64,000 bases of DNA from the NCBI GenBank assembly GCA_965197795.1, contig OZ240228.1, forward strand, positions 62,001 to 126,000, read 5' to 3'. The position numbers were made by a program, and so were the translations under genes. The stretch is from WHTK01 sp965197795. Lineage in GTDB: Bacteria > Chloroflexota > Dehalococcoidia > DSTF01 > WHTK01. This document shows, in pieces, positions 36,830 to 47,799 of the stretch; position 1 is the first letter of the stretch; each line of letters starts with the position of its first letter. The notes beneath the pieces are model-generated. The model searched no databases. It saw nothing but the letters and a program-made list of their open reading frames with translations, and was not told the DNA's origin.

Positions 36830-37668
36830 CGGCGGTACTGAACGTCGTACTGGGAAGATGCGGCGCGGTCTTCAAGACGCGTCGCCACGGCATCGACGAA
36901 AGAACCCGCGACCGAGGTGCCGATCATCGATGAGAGTGCTTCGCGCAATCCCTTCTTTGGCTTGAGCCAGACGGGCCGTCTCGGGCAGTCGCCGAGGTCG
37001 GCTGCCATATCGATCGCGTGCTCGAGGTTGCCCAATTCGTCGACGAGGCCAAGCTCGACGCAGCGGCGGGCCGTGAAAACCTCGCCGGTTGCCAGCTCCT
37101 TCGCCTTGGCTTTGTCGAGGCCGCGGCCTTCCGCGACGATATCGAGAAACTGGTCGTAGAGGTCGTCGACCAGCGCCTGCTCCTTTTGCTGCTCCTCCGG
37201 CGTGGCCTCGCGGAACATGCTGCCCATGTCCTTGAGACGGTCGGACTTGGTCACGCTCATCTGCACGCCGATGCGGTTCAGGGCTTCGTAGACGGAGGGC
37301 CGCATGGAGATGACGCCGATCGAGCCGATGATGGCGCCGGGGATGGCGACGATCTTCGTCGCGGGGCAGGCCAGCATGTAGGCACCCGAGGCGCCGACGC
37401 CGCGGATGAAGGCGATGACGGGCTTCTTGGCAACCAGCGCTTTCACTCCGAGGTAGAGGTAGTTCGAACCTGGAGCCGAACCGCCAGGCGAGTCGATGTC
37501 CAGGACAACGGCTCGTACACTTTCGCTAGATTCGAGCTGTCGGAACAGCTTGACGTACTCGGAAGCCTTGATGCGCGGCCCGATGGGGCCTTCCATCTCG
37601 ACAATGGCGACGCTGTGCGTCTTGGACTTCAGGCCAGAAATAAACATTTGAACCTCGTTACGCGTCAT
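36826..37668 (-). CDS. sppA: Short signal peptide peptidase SppA-like S49 protease
   Basis: The protein has 280 residues. DIDSPGGSAPGSN and GVGASGAYMLAC contain the nucleophile Ser in the usual GASGAYY-type loop, IIGSIGVI follows, and the catalytic Lys is likely in VTKSDRLKD. There is a single S49 domain, the short form that acts as an oligomer. The start at 37668 is set by GAGGGATGT just upstream, and there is no N-terminal signal anchor, which is unusual for SppA and suggests a cytoplasmic or peripherally attached peptidase. Confidence 0.85.
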   Translation of the reverse strand: MTRNEVQMFISGLKSKTHSVAIVEMEGPIGPRIKASEYVKLFRQLESSESVRAVVLDIDSPGGSAPGSNYLYLGVKALVAKKPVIAFIRGVGASGAYMLACPATKIVAIPGAIIGSIGVISMRPSVYEALNRIGVQMSVTKSDRLKDMGSMFREATPEEQQKEQALVDDLYDQFLDIVAEGRGLDKAKAKELATGEVFTARRCVELGLVDELGNLEHAIDMAADLGDCPRRPVWLKPKKGLREALSSMIGTSVAGSFVDAVATRLEDRAASSQYDVQYRR

Positions 37669-37798
37669 ACATCCCTCGATTCGAGTGTATGGTCGGCATC
37701 GAAGGTGGTCAAACGGACGGGTCTGCGTGTGCGTCTCATGCTCGGCGTCATCTTCGAGTGTCTCCCGTCTCGCGCCGTCCATGAGGGCTCTGAAAAGG

Positions 37799-37830
37799 AG
37801 AAGCGCCCGGGCCGAGGATCGGGCGCTTCT
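37799..37830. terminator. Hairpin in the divergent region before prs
   Basis: A perfect 11-bp inverted repeat (AGAAGCGCCCG and its complement) with a 10-base loop lies in the 334-base gap between SppA and PRPP synthetase. A CCTTTTC tract follows on the minus strand. No gene is seen in the rest of the gap; the prs promoter is probably near 37940-37955, where TGTGATAAAT resembles an extended -10. Confidence 0.4.
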
Positions 37831-38002
37831 GTCGTGTCAAGGGTGGCCGGCTTCGAGACGGGGAGGAGGAAGCAGGACCGGAACCCTCATGCATAACTTC
37901 GGTTGATCTTGGCGATTCCGAATAGCCAGTTTTCCCGATTTCGCTGTGATAAATTAAGCTTGCTGGTCTAACGCTAGGGTTGATTTCTTGCGGAGGCTCC
38001 CC

Positions 38003-38944
38003 GTGGACGAGTTGGCCATATTTAGTGGCAGGTCGCACCCCGATCTGGCGCAAAACATCTGCTCTCATCTTGAAATGCCGCTCGGCGATTGCGAGCTGTT
38101 CGAATTCAGCAACGAAAATGTTTTCGTCCGCATTCAAGAAAACGTCCGCAGCCGTGACGTGTTCATCATCCAGTCGCTCTGTTCACCGGTGAACACGAAC
38201 GTCATGGAGCTCCTGATCATGATCGATGCGTTCCGGCGTGCCTCTGCCGGCCGCATCACCGCGGTCGTGCCGTATTACGCCTACGGCCGCAGCGACAAGA
38301 AGGACCAGCCTCGCGTGCCGATAACGGCGCGTCTGCTCGCCAACTTGATCGAGACCGCCGGCGCCGATCGTGTCCTGACGGTCGACTTGCACGCCGGGCA
38401 GATCCAGGGATTCTTCAACATCCCGCTCGATGAGCTGACCGGCATAGAGCAGGTCACGGAGTACTTCAAGAAGCGCGATATTCCCGACCTCACCGTCCTG
38501 GCGACAGACGTCGGCGGCGAAAAACGGGCTCGCAACGTGGCTTACGCTTTGGGAGTGCCGCTGGCAATCGTTTCGAAGTCGCGGGTCGGTAACGAGGAAC
38601 GGGTGGCGGCCCAAGCCCTGATCGGTGACGTCCGTGGCAGCAACGTCCTCATAGTCGATGACGAGATCGACACCGGCGGCACGATCATGTCGGCCGCTGA
38701 GATCGCGCTGCAGAACGGGGCGCTGAGCGCACGCGTCGCCTGCATCCACCCGATACTCGCGCGCAACGCGGCGGAGCGCGTCTGCGGCAGCGACATGATC
38801 GAAGAGATGGTCTGCACCGACACGATCCCGCTACCGCCTGAGAAGCAGCACCCGAAGATCACGGTCCTCTCGGTGGCGCCATTGCTGGGCGAAGCAATTT
38901 CGCGAATCCACAGCGGACGCTCCGTCGGAGAGCTGTTCTCGTAG
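38003..38944 (+). CDS. prs: Ribose-phosphate pyrophosphokinase
   Basis: The protein has 313 residues. It contains AIFSGRSHPDLAQNI at the start, YAYGRSDKKDQPRVPITA, the Mg-binding TVDLHAGQIQGFFNIP and the PRPP loop VLIVDDEIDTGGTI. It makes PRPP from ribose 5-phosphate and ATP for nucleotide, His and Trp synthesis. The GTG at 38003 is chosen since GGAGG lies seven bases upstream, giving an N-terminus that matches the family. A terminator follows. Confidence 0.92.
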   Translation: MDELAIFSGRSHPDLAQNICSHLEMPLGDCELFEFSNENVFVRIQENVRSRDVFIIQSLCSPVNTNVMELLIMIDAFRRASAGRITAVVPYYAYGRSDKKDQPRVPITARLLANLIETAGADRVLTVDLHAGQIQGFFNIPLDELTGIEQVTEYFKKRDIPDLTVLATDVGGEKRARNVAYALGVPLAIVSKSRVGNEERVAAQALIGDVRGSNVLIVDDEIDTGGTIMSAAEIALQNGALSARVACIHPILARNAAERVCGSDMIEEMVCTDTIPLPPEKQHPKITVLSVAPLLGEAISRIHSGRSVGELFS

Positions 38945-39070
38945 CCATGCGGGGCAAATTCACGGCAATGGTCACGGTACGAACGCCCGCGCTCGAAGGC
39001 TGCTTCGTCGCGGGCGAAAGGATGCTTACCTACTTCGACTGACCTTTCCGTCGCTTAGAAACGCATACAA

Positions 39071-39102
39071 GCGTCCGCTCATCGAGTGGACGCTTTCGTT
39101 TT
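39071..39102 (+). terminator. Intrinsic terminator after prs
   Basis: GCGTCCGCTC and GAGTGGACGC form a 10-bp stem with one G-T pair around ATC, followed by TTTCGTTTT. Confidence 0.8.
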
Positions 39103-39113
39103 AGGAGCCCACC

Positions 39114-39970
39114 GTGACGATTGAAATACAAATACAGCGCTTTGAACTTGCAACCGAACTGTGGGACGTTGCAGAGCCGTTCCTGATGCGCAACGAGGCG
39201 CATCACAACCTCATCCTCGGTCTCATCTACCGTCTCGCCCGAACGCCTGACTTCTACGCATCGAAACCGTACTTCGCTACGGCGGTCAGGGACGGGGAAA
39301 CGGTCGCGGCCGCCGTGATAACGCCGTCTTACCCGCTCGTGCTCTCCTTGTGTGACGACCGTGAAGCCATCGAACGCCTGGCTGCCGATGCGCACGACTT
39401 TTCCCCTGACACGGCGGGTGTCAATTCGCCGCTGCCCGGAGTTCGGCGTTTCGCTGAAGCCTGGCATGACCTCACGGGTGAGGCGTCCGAAGTCGGCCTG
39501 GCGGAGCGAGTCTACAAACTAGAACGCGTAATGCCTCCCGCCGCGATCCCGGGCGAAGCCAAACGGGCCGCTGACTCAGACGTCGAACTATTGATTTCAT
39601 GGCGGATGGCGTTCACGCGTGAAGTGACGCCCTGGGAAGAGGCCCCGCGCGAATCCGTTGAAGCCGCAATCCAGCGTGTCTTGCAAGCGCCAAGCGAGCA
39701 AGCAGGAAGGTTTGTCTGGCAGGTCGACGGTCAGCCGGTCTGCATGGTGGGTTATGGCAGCCCGACACCAAACAGCCTGCGTATCGCGCCGGTGTACACA
39801 CCACCGCAGCATCGCCGTCACGGTTACGCCAGCGCCTGCACCGCCGCAGCCTGCCCTACATCCTCGATAGCGGCAAGTCGTTCGTTACCTTGTTCGCCGA
39901 CCTGGCGAACCCGACCTCGAACCACGTCTATCAGGCGATTGGCTTTGAGCCGGTCTGCGACGCGAGATGA
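39114..39970 (+). pseudogene. GNAT family acetyltransferase, one frameshift
   Basis: The product restored from GTG 39114 has about 285 residues. The CoA-binding motif appears as RIAPVYTPPQHRRHGYASA, after which one missing base near 39834 shifts the frame; the alternative frame continues LHRRSLPYILDSGKSFVTLFADLANPTSNHVYQAIGFEPV, the normal GNAT ending, to TGA 39968. An N-terminal non-catalytic domain of 130 residues precedes it. AGGAG lies before the start. The acetyl acceptor is unknown. Confidence 0.75.
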
Positions 39971-39996
39971 TCAGGTTCGCCGGACGCTAGCAATAG

Positions 39997-40030
39997 AGGA
40001 GGCCGGTGGGGACGGTTCCACCGGCCTCCT
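39997..40030. terminator. Strong hairpin between the GNAT gene and secA
   Basis: A perfect 13-bp inverted repeat (AGGAGGCCGGTGG and its complement) encloses eight bases. It follows the GNAT stop by 27 bases. No T-run is present. Confidence 0.5.
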
Positions 40031-40075
40031 GGCGGGAGGGCGAGTGTCCTCTAAGCGCACTCTAGGATCGGCACT

Positions 40076-40104
40076 TTGTCGCGCTGTTGTGGGTTCGCTA
40101 AATG
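40076..40104 (+). promoter_or_regulatory. Possible promoter of secA
   Basis: TTGTCG at 40076-40081 and TAAATG at 40099-40104 are separated by 17 bases, and the start ATG lies 52 bases beyond. Both boxes deviate from consensus, so support is moderate. Confidence 0.4.
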
Positions 40105-40156
40105 GGTGTGAAATGAGGGTGGTTCCTATTTGGCCGTCGCTCCTGGAAGGAGCATA

Positions 40157-42787
<2,631 letters not shown>

Positions 42788-42833
42788 CGACGGTTCACCG
42801 TAAGGCACATCCGGCTCATGCCACTGATCGACC

Positions 42834-43607
42834 GTGATTGATACCGACGACGCGATAGCTTTTTTGCATGAAACGATCACAGCCGGCGAGCACTGGTACC
42901 TTGCGCTGCTCAAGACGATGGCGCGTTGGGATCAGGCTGAAGAGGTGATAGACGATCGACATTACCGCTACCTCATCGGAGGAGACGCGTTCGACTGGCT
43001 GCTGCTGGCCGAGCGCCTGGTCGACGAGCTGGACGGCAGCGTAGGCGACCCAGAGCGCGAAGCGCTCCTGTTCCACGGCCACCCGCCGCTGGAGGTACGC
43101 GATGAGGAGTTCCAAACGCTGATCGGCACGCCGAAATACCAGGCCTACCTCAACTACCTCTACGGGGTCGTCGTTGAGGAGGCGCTGCAGCTCGCCGTCG
43201 AAGAGGAGATGGCCAAGGAACACCAGGCTCATGTTTCGGCCGCGGGCGAGATCGACGGCATTGGCCTGTACCAGCGGATCTACGGCCACACACTGGTCGG
43301 GCTGCTGGCCGAGTTTCAGACGGAGCACGGGTTGGCTCTGACCAGCAGCCTCGATTACTCCGACCTTCGAGAGTTCACGTACTGGCTGTTCAAATATCGC
43401 GTGCGAAACGGCGAGGGCGCCCGCGTGGCGTCCGACACTCGCAAGGGGCTCGCTGCCCTTTCAAGGCTAGAAAATGCCTACCGCCGCCGCGTCGAGCCTG
43501 AGGCGCCGACCCCTGAAGAGGCCACGATCAGCAGCATGAACGCCGCCTCTGAGCGCGAACGCCGCGCTCGGAGGAGACAGGCGTTTACGGAACGAAATCT
43601 CGATTAG
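42834..43607 (+). CDS. Conserved hypothetical protein downstream of secA
   Basis: The protein has 257 residues, starting at GTG. It is acidic and helical, with patches such as EHWYLALLKTMARWD, YRYLIGGDAFDWLLLAERLVDEL and EFTYWLFKYRVRNGEGARVASDTRKGL, and ends in an Arg-rich tail. No known domain is recognised and no signal peptide or membrane segment is seen. It lies 46 bases after secA and is probably co-transcribed with it; a link to secretion is not shown. Confidence 0.7.
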   Translation: MIDTDDAIAFLHETITAGEHWYLALLKTMARWDQAEEVIDDRHYRYLIGGDAFDWLLLAERLVDELDGSVGDPEREALLFHGHPPLEVRDEEFQTLIGTPKYQAYLNYLYGVVVEEALQLAVEEEMAKEHQAHVSAAGEIDGIGLYQRIYGHTLVGLLAEFQTEHGLALTSSLDYSDLREFTYWLFKYRVRNGEGARVASDTRKGLAALSRLENAYRRRVEPEAPTPEEATISSMNAASERERRARRRQAFTERNLD

Positions 43608-43637
43608 CTTCAAGCGCTGCTGCGAAGGTGGCGCCGC

Positions 43638-44240
43638 CTAGTCCGGTTGTCCCATCACCTCGCGCCAGCGCTGCATCAGCGCGTCGATCAGCGGGCCGCC
43701 GCGCTGTTGTCGCTCTTCGCGATTGAACCGCCAGTTGATCGGCCGGCTTTCACGCGCCATGCGAACGATGCTGAGGTAGAAGTCCCAGTCCGGTGGTAAC
43801 AGGCGCGCCTCGCCCTGCTGCTCGATCATGAAGTAGTGGCCGCCATCGTGCTGCTCCTGCATTCCAGCGATGCCGCTGAACCCCTGGCCCTGGTCTAGGT
43901 AGAGACGCGGGTCGAAGGAGACCGACATGGCGTGAAGGTGCGCGTGCGGCACGCTTTGGCCGAAGACGCCGTTCTCCCAGTAGGTCAGCGCGCCGTAGTG
44001 ATCGGCGACGAAGCGGCCAAGCAGCGCTTTCATCGATTCGAACTCGTCGTGAAGTTCCGAGGGCAGCGCGGCGAGGTGGGGGAAGTGCTCGTGTGGGATC
44101 AGCAGCAGATGTGCTTCCGCGATCGGCGCGCGGTCGACGATGACGTAGAAATTGGGGCCTTCGTAGAGAAGCGTGCCGCGGGTGCGCTCGCGGTCGCAGA
44201 AGGCGCAGTCACCGGACTCGGGTTCGTTGAGGTCGGGCAT
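43638..44240 (-). CDS. HIT family protein
   Basis: The protein has 200 residues. The HIT motif reads SVPHAHLHAM (HxHxH), and the N-terminus has CAFCDRERTRGT with a possible zinc-binding Cys pair, followed by LLYEGPNFYVIVDRAPIAEAHLLLIPHEHF. It is a nucleotide hydrolase or transferase of the Hint/galT-related superfamily. The long C-terminal extension (about 70 residues after the motif) resembles AP4A phosphorylase-like or CwfJ-type members. It lies just downstream of the MOSC gene on the same strand. Confidence 0.85.
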   Translation of the reverse strand: MPDLNEPESGDCAFCDRERTRGTLLYEGPNFYVIVDRAPIAEAHLLLIPHEHFPHLAALPSELHDEFESMKALLGRFVADHYGALTYWENGVFGQSVPHAHLHAMSVSFDPRLYLDQGQGFSGIAGMQEQHDGGHYFMIEQQGEARLLPPDWDFYLSIVRMARESRPINWRFNREERQQRGGPLIDALMQRWREVMGQPD

Positions 44241-44250
44241 ACCTCAGATC

Positions 44251-44826
44251 TTAGCGGTTGAGCCTCGCCACCAGGTTGGCGATCGTGGGCCGTGATTCGA
44301 TACGCTCCCTGAGCGTGATCGGCTGTCCCGGCTCGATCATGCCCTCTTGCAATACGCGGCAGTAGAAGTCGCTGCGGCCGCTCCTCTGGAACTGCCGCAA
44401 GAAGCGCTAGTCGCCCATCTTGATACCCAACTTGTAGCAAGGAAGGCGTGGCTGACTCACCTGCAGCACCGCATCGCCGACTTCGAGCACATCGCCGGCG
44501 TGGAGCTCGTCCTCCAGCAGGCCGGTCACGGTCAGGTTCTCGCCGAAGGTGCCGTGCGGTAGCTTGCGCTTCAGCTCCTCCGGCCACTTTGAGTAATGTT
44601 CCGTGGCGTAGCAGTACACCGCCTTGTCCACACCGCCGTGCACCGTGAGGTCGGCCTGCTCGTCGCCGTCGATGTTGAGGCGGCGGACCATCACGGGTTG
44701 CAGCACGAGTAGCTTGAAGATGCCCGTGAGTACTTCCCGGTCCATGTGGCGGACCGCCACCGGCTTCGCGACCTGGATGGAAAGCAGGAACGCCTCGGCG
44801 AGCGGAGCGTCTGTCATAAGCGCCAC
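44251..44826 (-). pseudogene. MOSC domain protein interrupted by an in-frame TAG
   Basis: The frame begins with the MOSC-type region: RRLNIDGDEQADLTVHGGVDKAVYCY, GTFGENLTVTGLLEDEL, and VSQPRLPCYKLGIKMGD with the conserved Cys. A TAG at 44407-44409 (codon 140) follows, and the same frame continues RFLRQFQRSGRSDFYCRVLQEGMIEPGQPI to a TAA at 44251, giving 191 residues, the usual YiiM-like length. The downstream part is conserved in the family, so the TAG is probably a mutation or error. YiiM-like proteins bind molybdenum cofactor and detoxify N-hydroxylated compounds. Confidence 0.75.
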
Positions 44827-44891
44827 CTCTCCCTGGCTGCGACCTATCTTAAAGGTCAGGCTACGGAAATGTCGTACCGGAAGCTTACTTA

Positions 44892-44920
44892 TTGACAGAA
44901 TAAAAACGCCTGCCTAGACT
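44892..44920 (+). promoter_or_regulatory. Sigma70-type promoter of the ilv operon
   Basis: A perfect TTGACA at 44892-44897 and TAGACT at 44915-44920 with 17-base spacing lie directly before the T-box leader. The start point would be near 44927, giving a leader of about 585 bases before ilvB. Confidence 0.75.
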
Positions 44921-44926
44921 CGATAT

Positions 44927-45190
44927 CACAAATCAATACGTGGCGTGGATGGGGAGTAGTAGAGGATCGTAAGGGCCAAGAGCGAGCCGGGATGGTTAAA
45001 GCCGGCGGCCTAAACGCCTCGAACTCGCCCCGGAGCTCCCGGGCTGAACGGCAGGTCTGAAGAATCTGCAGCTACGTAGGTTCGGGCGGGCAAGCCCGAT
45101 ACAGCTATCGAGTGTCCCCGACTCGTCGGGGGAACTAGGGTGGTATCGTCCCATTCCCCGGGATCCCTGGAGGAACGGGATTTTTTATTG
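44927..45190 (+). promoter_or_regulatory. T-box leader (transcription attenuator), likely leucine-specific
   Basis: Stem I begins GGATGGGGAGTAGTAG, with the AGTA element of the specifier-loop E motif. The distal part AGAGCGAGCCGGGATGG and AAGCCGGC matches the AG-bulge and GNTG-like region. The 3' side carries GAACTCGCCC, where CTC at 45024-45026 is the likely specifier, a Leu codon. The antiterminator bulge is AGGGTGGTATCGTC at 45137-45150, close to the canonical AGGGTGGNACCGCG. The overlapping terminator pairs TCCCATTCC with GGAACGGGA and runs into TTTTTT at 45181. Uncharged tRNA-Leu would allow readthrough into ilvB. Confidence 0.82.
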
Positions 45191-45511
45191 AAGGAGCGTT
45201 TCAGGCAAAGATCGGGAATAACCCTGATCGTCTGGACCAACGAATGAATATACGGTCGCAAGCAGCGGAGGCCCCTATGGTCGCGGACACCGCCACAAAG
45301 TGGTCGGCTGACCGAGACCGGGCCGTAGTAGGTACGGGCTGGGGGCCTGTCGCCGCGGCTTACCGTCCAATCTCGGACGTCGCGCGACCCGGCTTGCTAG
45401 CCCTCCTCCTTAGCTAGTCCTTCTCCTCATATGGAGGACGAAAGGGCTACTCCCAACTCATAGACGAAGACTGCCAGCAGAGAACGCTGGCTCGTCCCTA
45501 AGGAGGACGAA
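45191..45511 (+). promoter_or_regulatory. Second leader segment before ilvB, with repeated ribosome-site-like motif
   Basis: No gene fits in these 321 bases. GATCGGG and CCCTGATC form a small hairpin near 45211-45230. GCCAGC and GCTGGC form a hairpin at about 45472-45490. The motif GGAGGACGAA occurs at about 45435-45444 and again as the true ribosome site at 45502-45511, while CCTCCTCC-type anti-ribosome-site tracts lie at about 45400-45428. This suggests an additional fold that could hide or expose the ribosome site. Confidence 0.45.
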
Positions 45512-47227
45512 GTGAAACTCACAGGTGCGCAAATCATCATGGAGTCCCTGCTCGCGGAGGGTGTGGACACCGTTTTCGGCTACCCCGGCGGAGCCAATCT
45601 GCCGATGTACGACACGCTGCCGCAGTACCCGCAGCTACGCCACGTCCTCGTGCGCCACGAACAGGCAGCCGCGCATGCCGCCGACGCCTACTCGCGAGTC
45701 ACGGGACAGGCGGGCGTTTGCTGGGCGACCTCCGGCCCCGGCGCAACCAACCTGGTCACCGGCATCGCCAACGCCTGGATGGATTCGGTGCCGGTGGTCT
45801 GCATCACGGGTTCCGTCGTCAGCTGGCTGATCGGCCGCGATGGCTTCCAGGAAGCCGACATCACGGGCATCACGATTCCGATCACCAAGCACAACACGCT
45901 GGTGCTGAACGCCGAGGACATCGCCGGTGCGATCAAGGAAGCGTTCCACGTCGCGACGACGGGCCGCCCCGGCCCCGTGCTGGTCGACATCCCACGAGAC
46001 GTGCAGCAGCAGGAAGCCGAGTTCAATTACCCCGACAGCGTGGATCTGCCGGGATACGAGCCGCCGGTGGAGGGCGACCATCGCCAGATCAAGCGCGCGG
46101 CGCAGCTCATCGCCGACTCGGAGCGGCCGGTGATCCTGGCCGGGCATGGCGTCGTCATCTCACGCGCCTGGGACGAGCTGGTTCACTTGGCCGAGACGGC
46201 GCAGATCCCCGTGATCACGACGCTGCTGGGCATCGGCGGTTTCCCCGGCACACACAGCTTGAACATGGGCATGCCCGGCATGCACGGCATGTACTGGAAC
46301 AACATGGCGATCAGCGAGGCCGACCTCGTTATGGGCATCGGCATGCGCTTCGACGACCGCGTCACGGGCGCCCTCAAGGACTTCGCCCCGAAGGCGAAGA
46401 TCGTCCATATCGACATCGACCCGGCCGAGATCGGCAAGAACCTGCCGGTCGCCGTCCCGATCGTGGGCGACGTCAAGCGGGTGCTGGCCGAGTTGAACCG
46501 CGACCTCCAGCCGTCGCGCCACGACGAGTGGCTGTCCTGGCTCAACGAACAGCGGGACTCTCATCCCTCGATCGTCATCCCGGAGACCGACAAGGTCCTG
46601 CCGCAGTACGTCATCAAGTCGATTTACGACGCCTCAGGATCGGACGCCTACTACGTCACCGGCGTCGGCCAGCACCAGATGTGGGCGGCGCAGTACTTCT
46701 GGGTCGACAAGCCGAACGGCTTCATTACCTCCGGCGGGCTCGGCACGATGGGCTTCGAGGTTCCTGCCGCGATCGGCGCCCAGTTCGCGGACCTGAAGTC
46801 GACCGTCTGGTCGATCTGCGGCGACGGCGGCTTTCAGATGACGTCGCAAGAGCTGGCGACCGTGGTCGAGTACGAGCTGCCGATCAAGTACGCGATCATC
46901 AACAACGGCTACCTTGGCATGGTGCGCCAGTGGCAGGAGCTGTTCTACAAGAACAACCTCTCCTCCGTCCGCATGTACCAGCCCGACTTCGTCAAGCTGG
47001 CCGAGGCTTACGGCCTGCGCGGCTTGCGAGTGACCGACAAGGCGCAGGTGCAGTCGTCCATCGACCTGGCGCTGAGCCACCCCGGTCCGGTCCTGATCGA
47101 CTTCCAGGTCGAGGAGTACGAGAACACCTACCCGATGGTGCCGCCGGGCGCCTCGCTCCAGCAGACGGTCGATTCGCCGTACCAGCATACGGAGACGCGG
47201 ACACCGGCCACGGGGGGTACGCGCTAA
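45512..47227 (+). CDS. ilvB: Acetolactate synthase large subunit
   Basis: The protein has 571 residues. The catalytic Glu is in RHEQAAAHAADAY, the TPP site is GDGGFQM with INN about 30 residues later, and the FAD-domain stretch AGHGVVISRAW is present. It condenses pyruvate with pyruvate or 2-oxobutyrate at the first step of Val/Leu/Ile synthesis. A strong AAGGAGG precedes the GTG start. The stop overlaps the ilvN start as TAATG, so the two subunits are coupled. Control by the upstream T-box is inferred. Confidence 0.93.
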   Translation: MKLTGAQIIMESLLAEGVDTVFGYPGGANLPMYDTLPQYPQLRHVLVRHEQAAAHAADAYSRVTGQAGVCWATSGPGATNLVTGIANAWMDSVPVVCITGSVVSWLIGRDGFQEADITGITIPITKHNTLVLNAEDIAGAIKEAFHVATTGRPGPVLVDIPRDVQQQEAEFNYPDSVDLPGYEPPVEGDHRQIKRAAQLIADSERPVILAGHGVVISRAWDELVHLAETAQIPVITTLLGIGGFPGTHSLNMGMPGMHGMYWNNMAISEADLVMGIGMRFDDRVTGALKDFAPKAKIVHIDIDPAEIGKNLPVAVPIVGDVKRVLAELNRDLQPSRHDEWLSWLNEQRDSHPSIVIPETDKVLPQYVIKSIYDASGSDAYYVTGVGQHQMWAAQYFWVDKPNGFITSGGLGTMGFEVPAAIGAQFADLKSTVWSICGDGGFQMTSQELATVVEYELPIKYAIINNGYLGMVRQWQELFYKNNLSSVRMYQPDFVKLAEAYGLRGLRVTDKAQVQSSIDLALSHPGPVLIDFQVEEYENTYPMVPPGASLQQTVDSPYQHTETRTPATGGTR

Positions 47228-47799
47228 TGCCCTCCCGAGCCCAGCATCACACCATCGTCGCGCTGGTCGAGGACAAGCCCGGCGTCTTGAACAAGATCGC
47301 CTCCAAGTGGCGCCAGCGCGGCTTCAACATCGAGTCGCTAGCGGTCGGGCATTCCGAGATACCCGGTTTGTCTCGCATGACGTTCACGGTTGACGGCGCA
47401 ACCCACGACATCGCTCAGGTGACGAAGCAGCTCTTCAAGGTGATCGAGGTGGTCGAGATCTCGGACATCACCGGCGACGACATCGTCGCGAGAGAGCTGG
47501 CGCTGATCCGCGTCGCCGCCGACCAGGAGGCGCGGGCATCGATCATCGAGATCGTCGACATGTTCCGCGCCCGGGTCATCGACGTCGCGGTCGACTCCCT
47601 GATCATTGAGGTGACCGGCGACGAGGAGAAAGTCGAGGCGATTTACGAGCTGCTACTGCCGTTTGGCGTCAAGGAGCTGATGCGCACCGGGCGCATCTCC
47701 ATGACGCGGGGTGGCGCCGGTCACCACGCCGACGACGGCAGCCATCGCCGCTATCGCTCCGCCGGCGAAGGCAAAGCTCAGGTAGGGAGCCTGCTCTAG
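47227..47799 (+). CDS. ilvN: Acetolactate synthase small (regulatory) subunit
   Basis: The protein has 190 residues. The N-terminal ACT domain reads HHTIVALVEDKPGVLNKIASKWRQRGFNIESLAVG, and a second ACT-like domain with ARVIDVAVDSLIIEVTG follows, ending KELMRTGRISMTRG. It confers valine-type feedback control on IlvB. Its ATG shares a base with the ilvB stop. The symbol ilvH would serve equally. The next gene starts directly after its stop. Confidence 0.92.
   Translation: MPSRAQHHTIVALVEDKPGVLNKIASKWRQRGFNIESLAVGHSEIPGLSRMTFTVDGATHDIAQVTKQLFKVIEVVEISDITGDDIVARELALIRVAADQEARASIIEIVDMFRARVIDVAVDSLIIEVTGDEEKVEAIYELLLPFGVKELMRTGRISMTRGGAGHHADDGSHRRYRSAGEGKAQVGSLL

Noticed and set aside
37840..37910. 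tRNA-like stretch before prs
   Set aside because: A GGTTCC-like element on the minus strand looked like a T-arm, but no acceptor or anticodon stem could be formed.
45718..47799. Plus-strand frame of 693 codons through ilvB into ilvN
   Set aside because: Only its last part (from 47227) is real ilvN; the rest is an out-of-frame shadow of ilvB.
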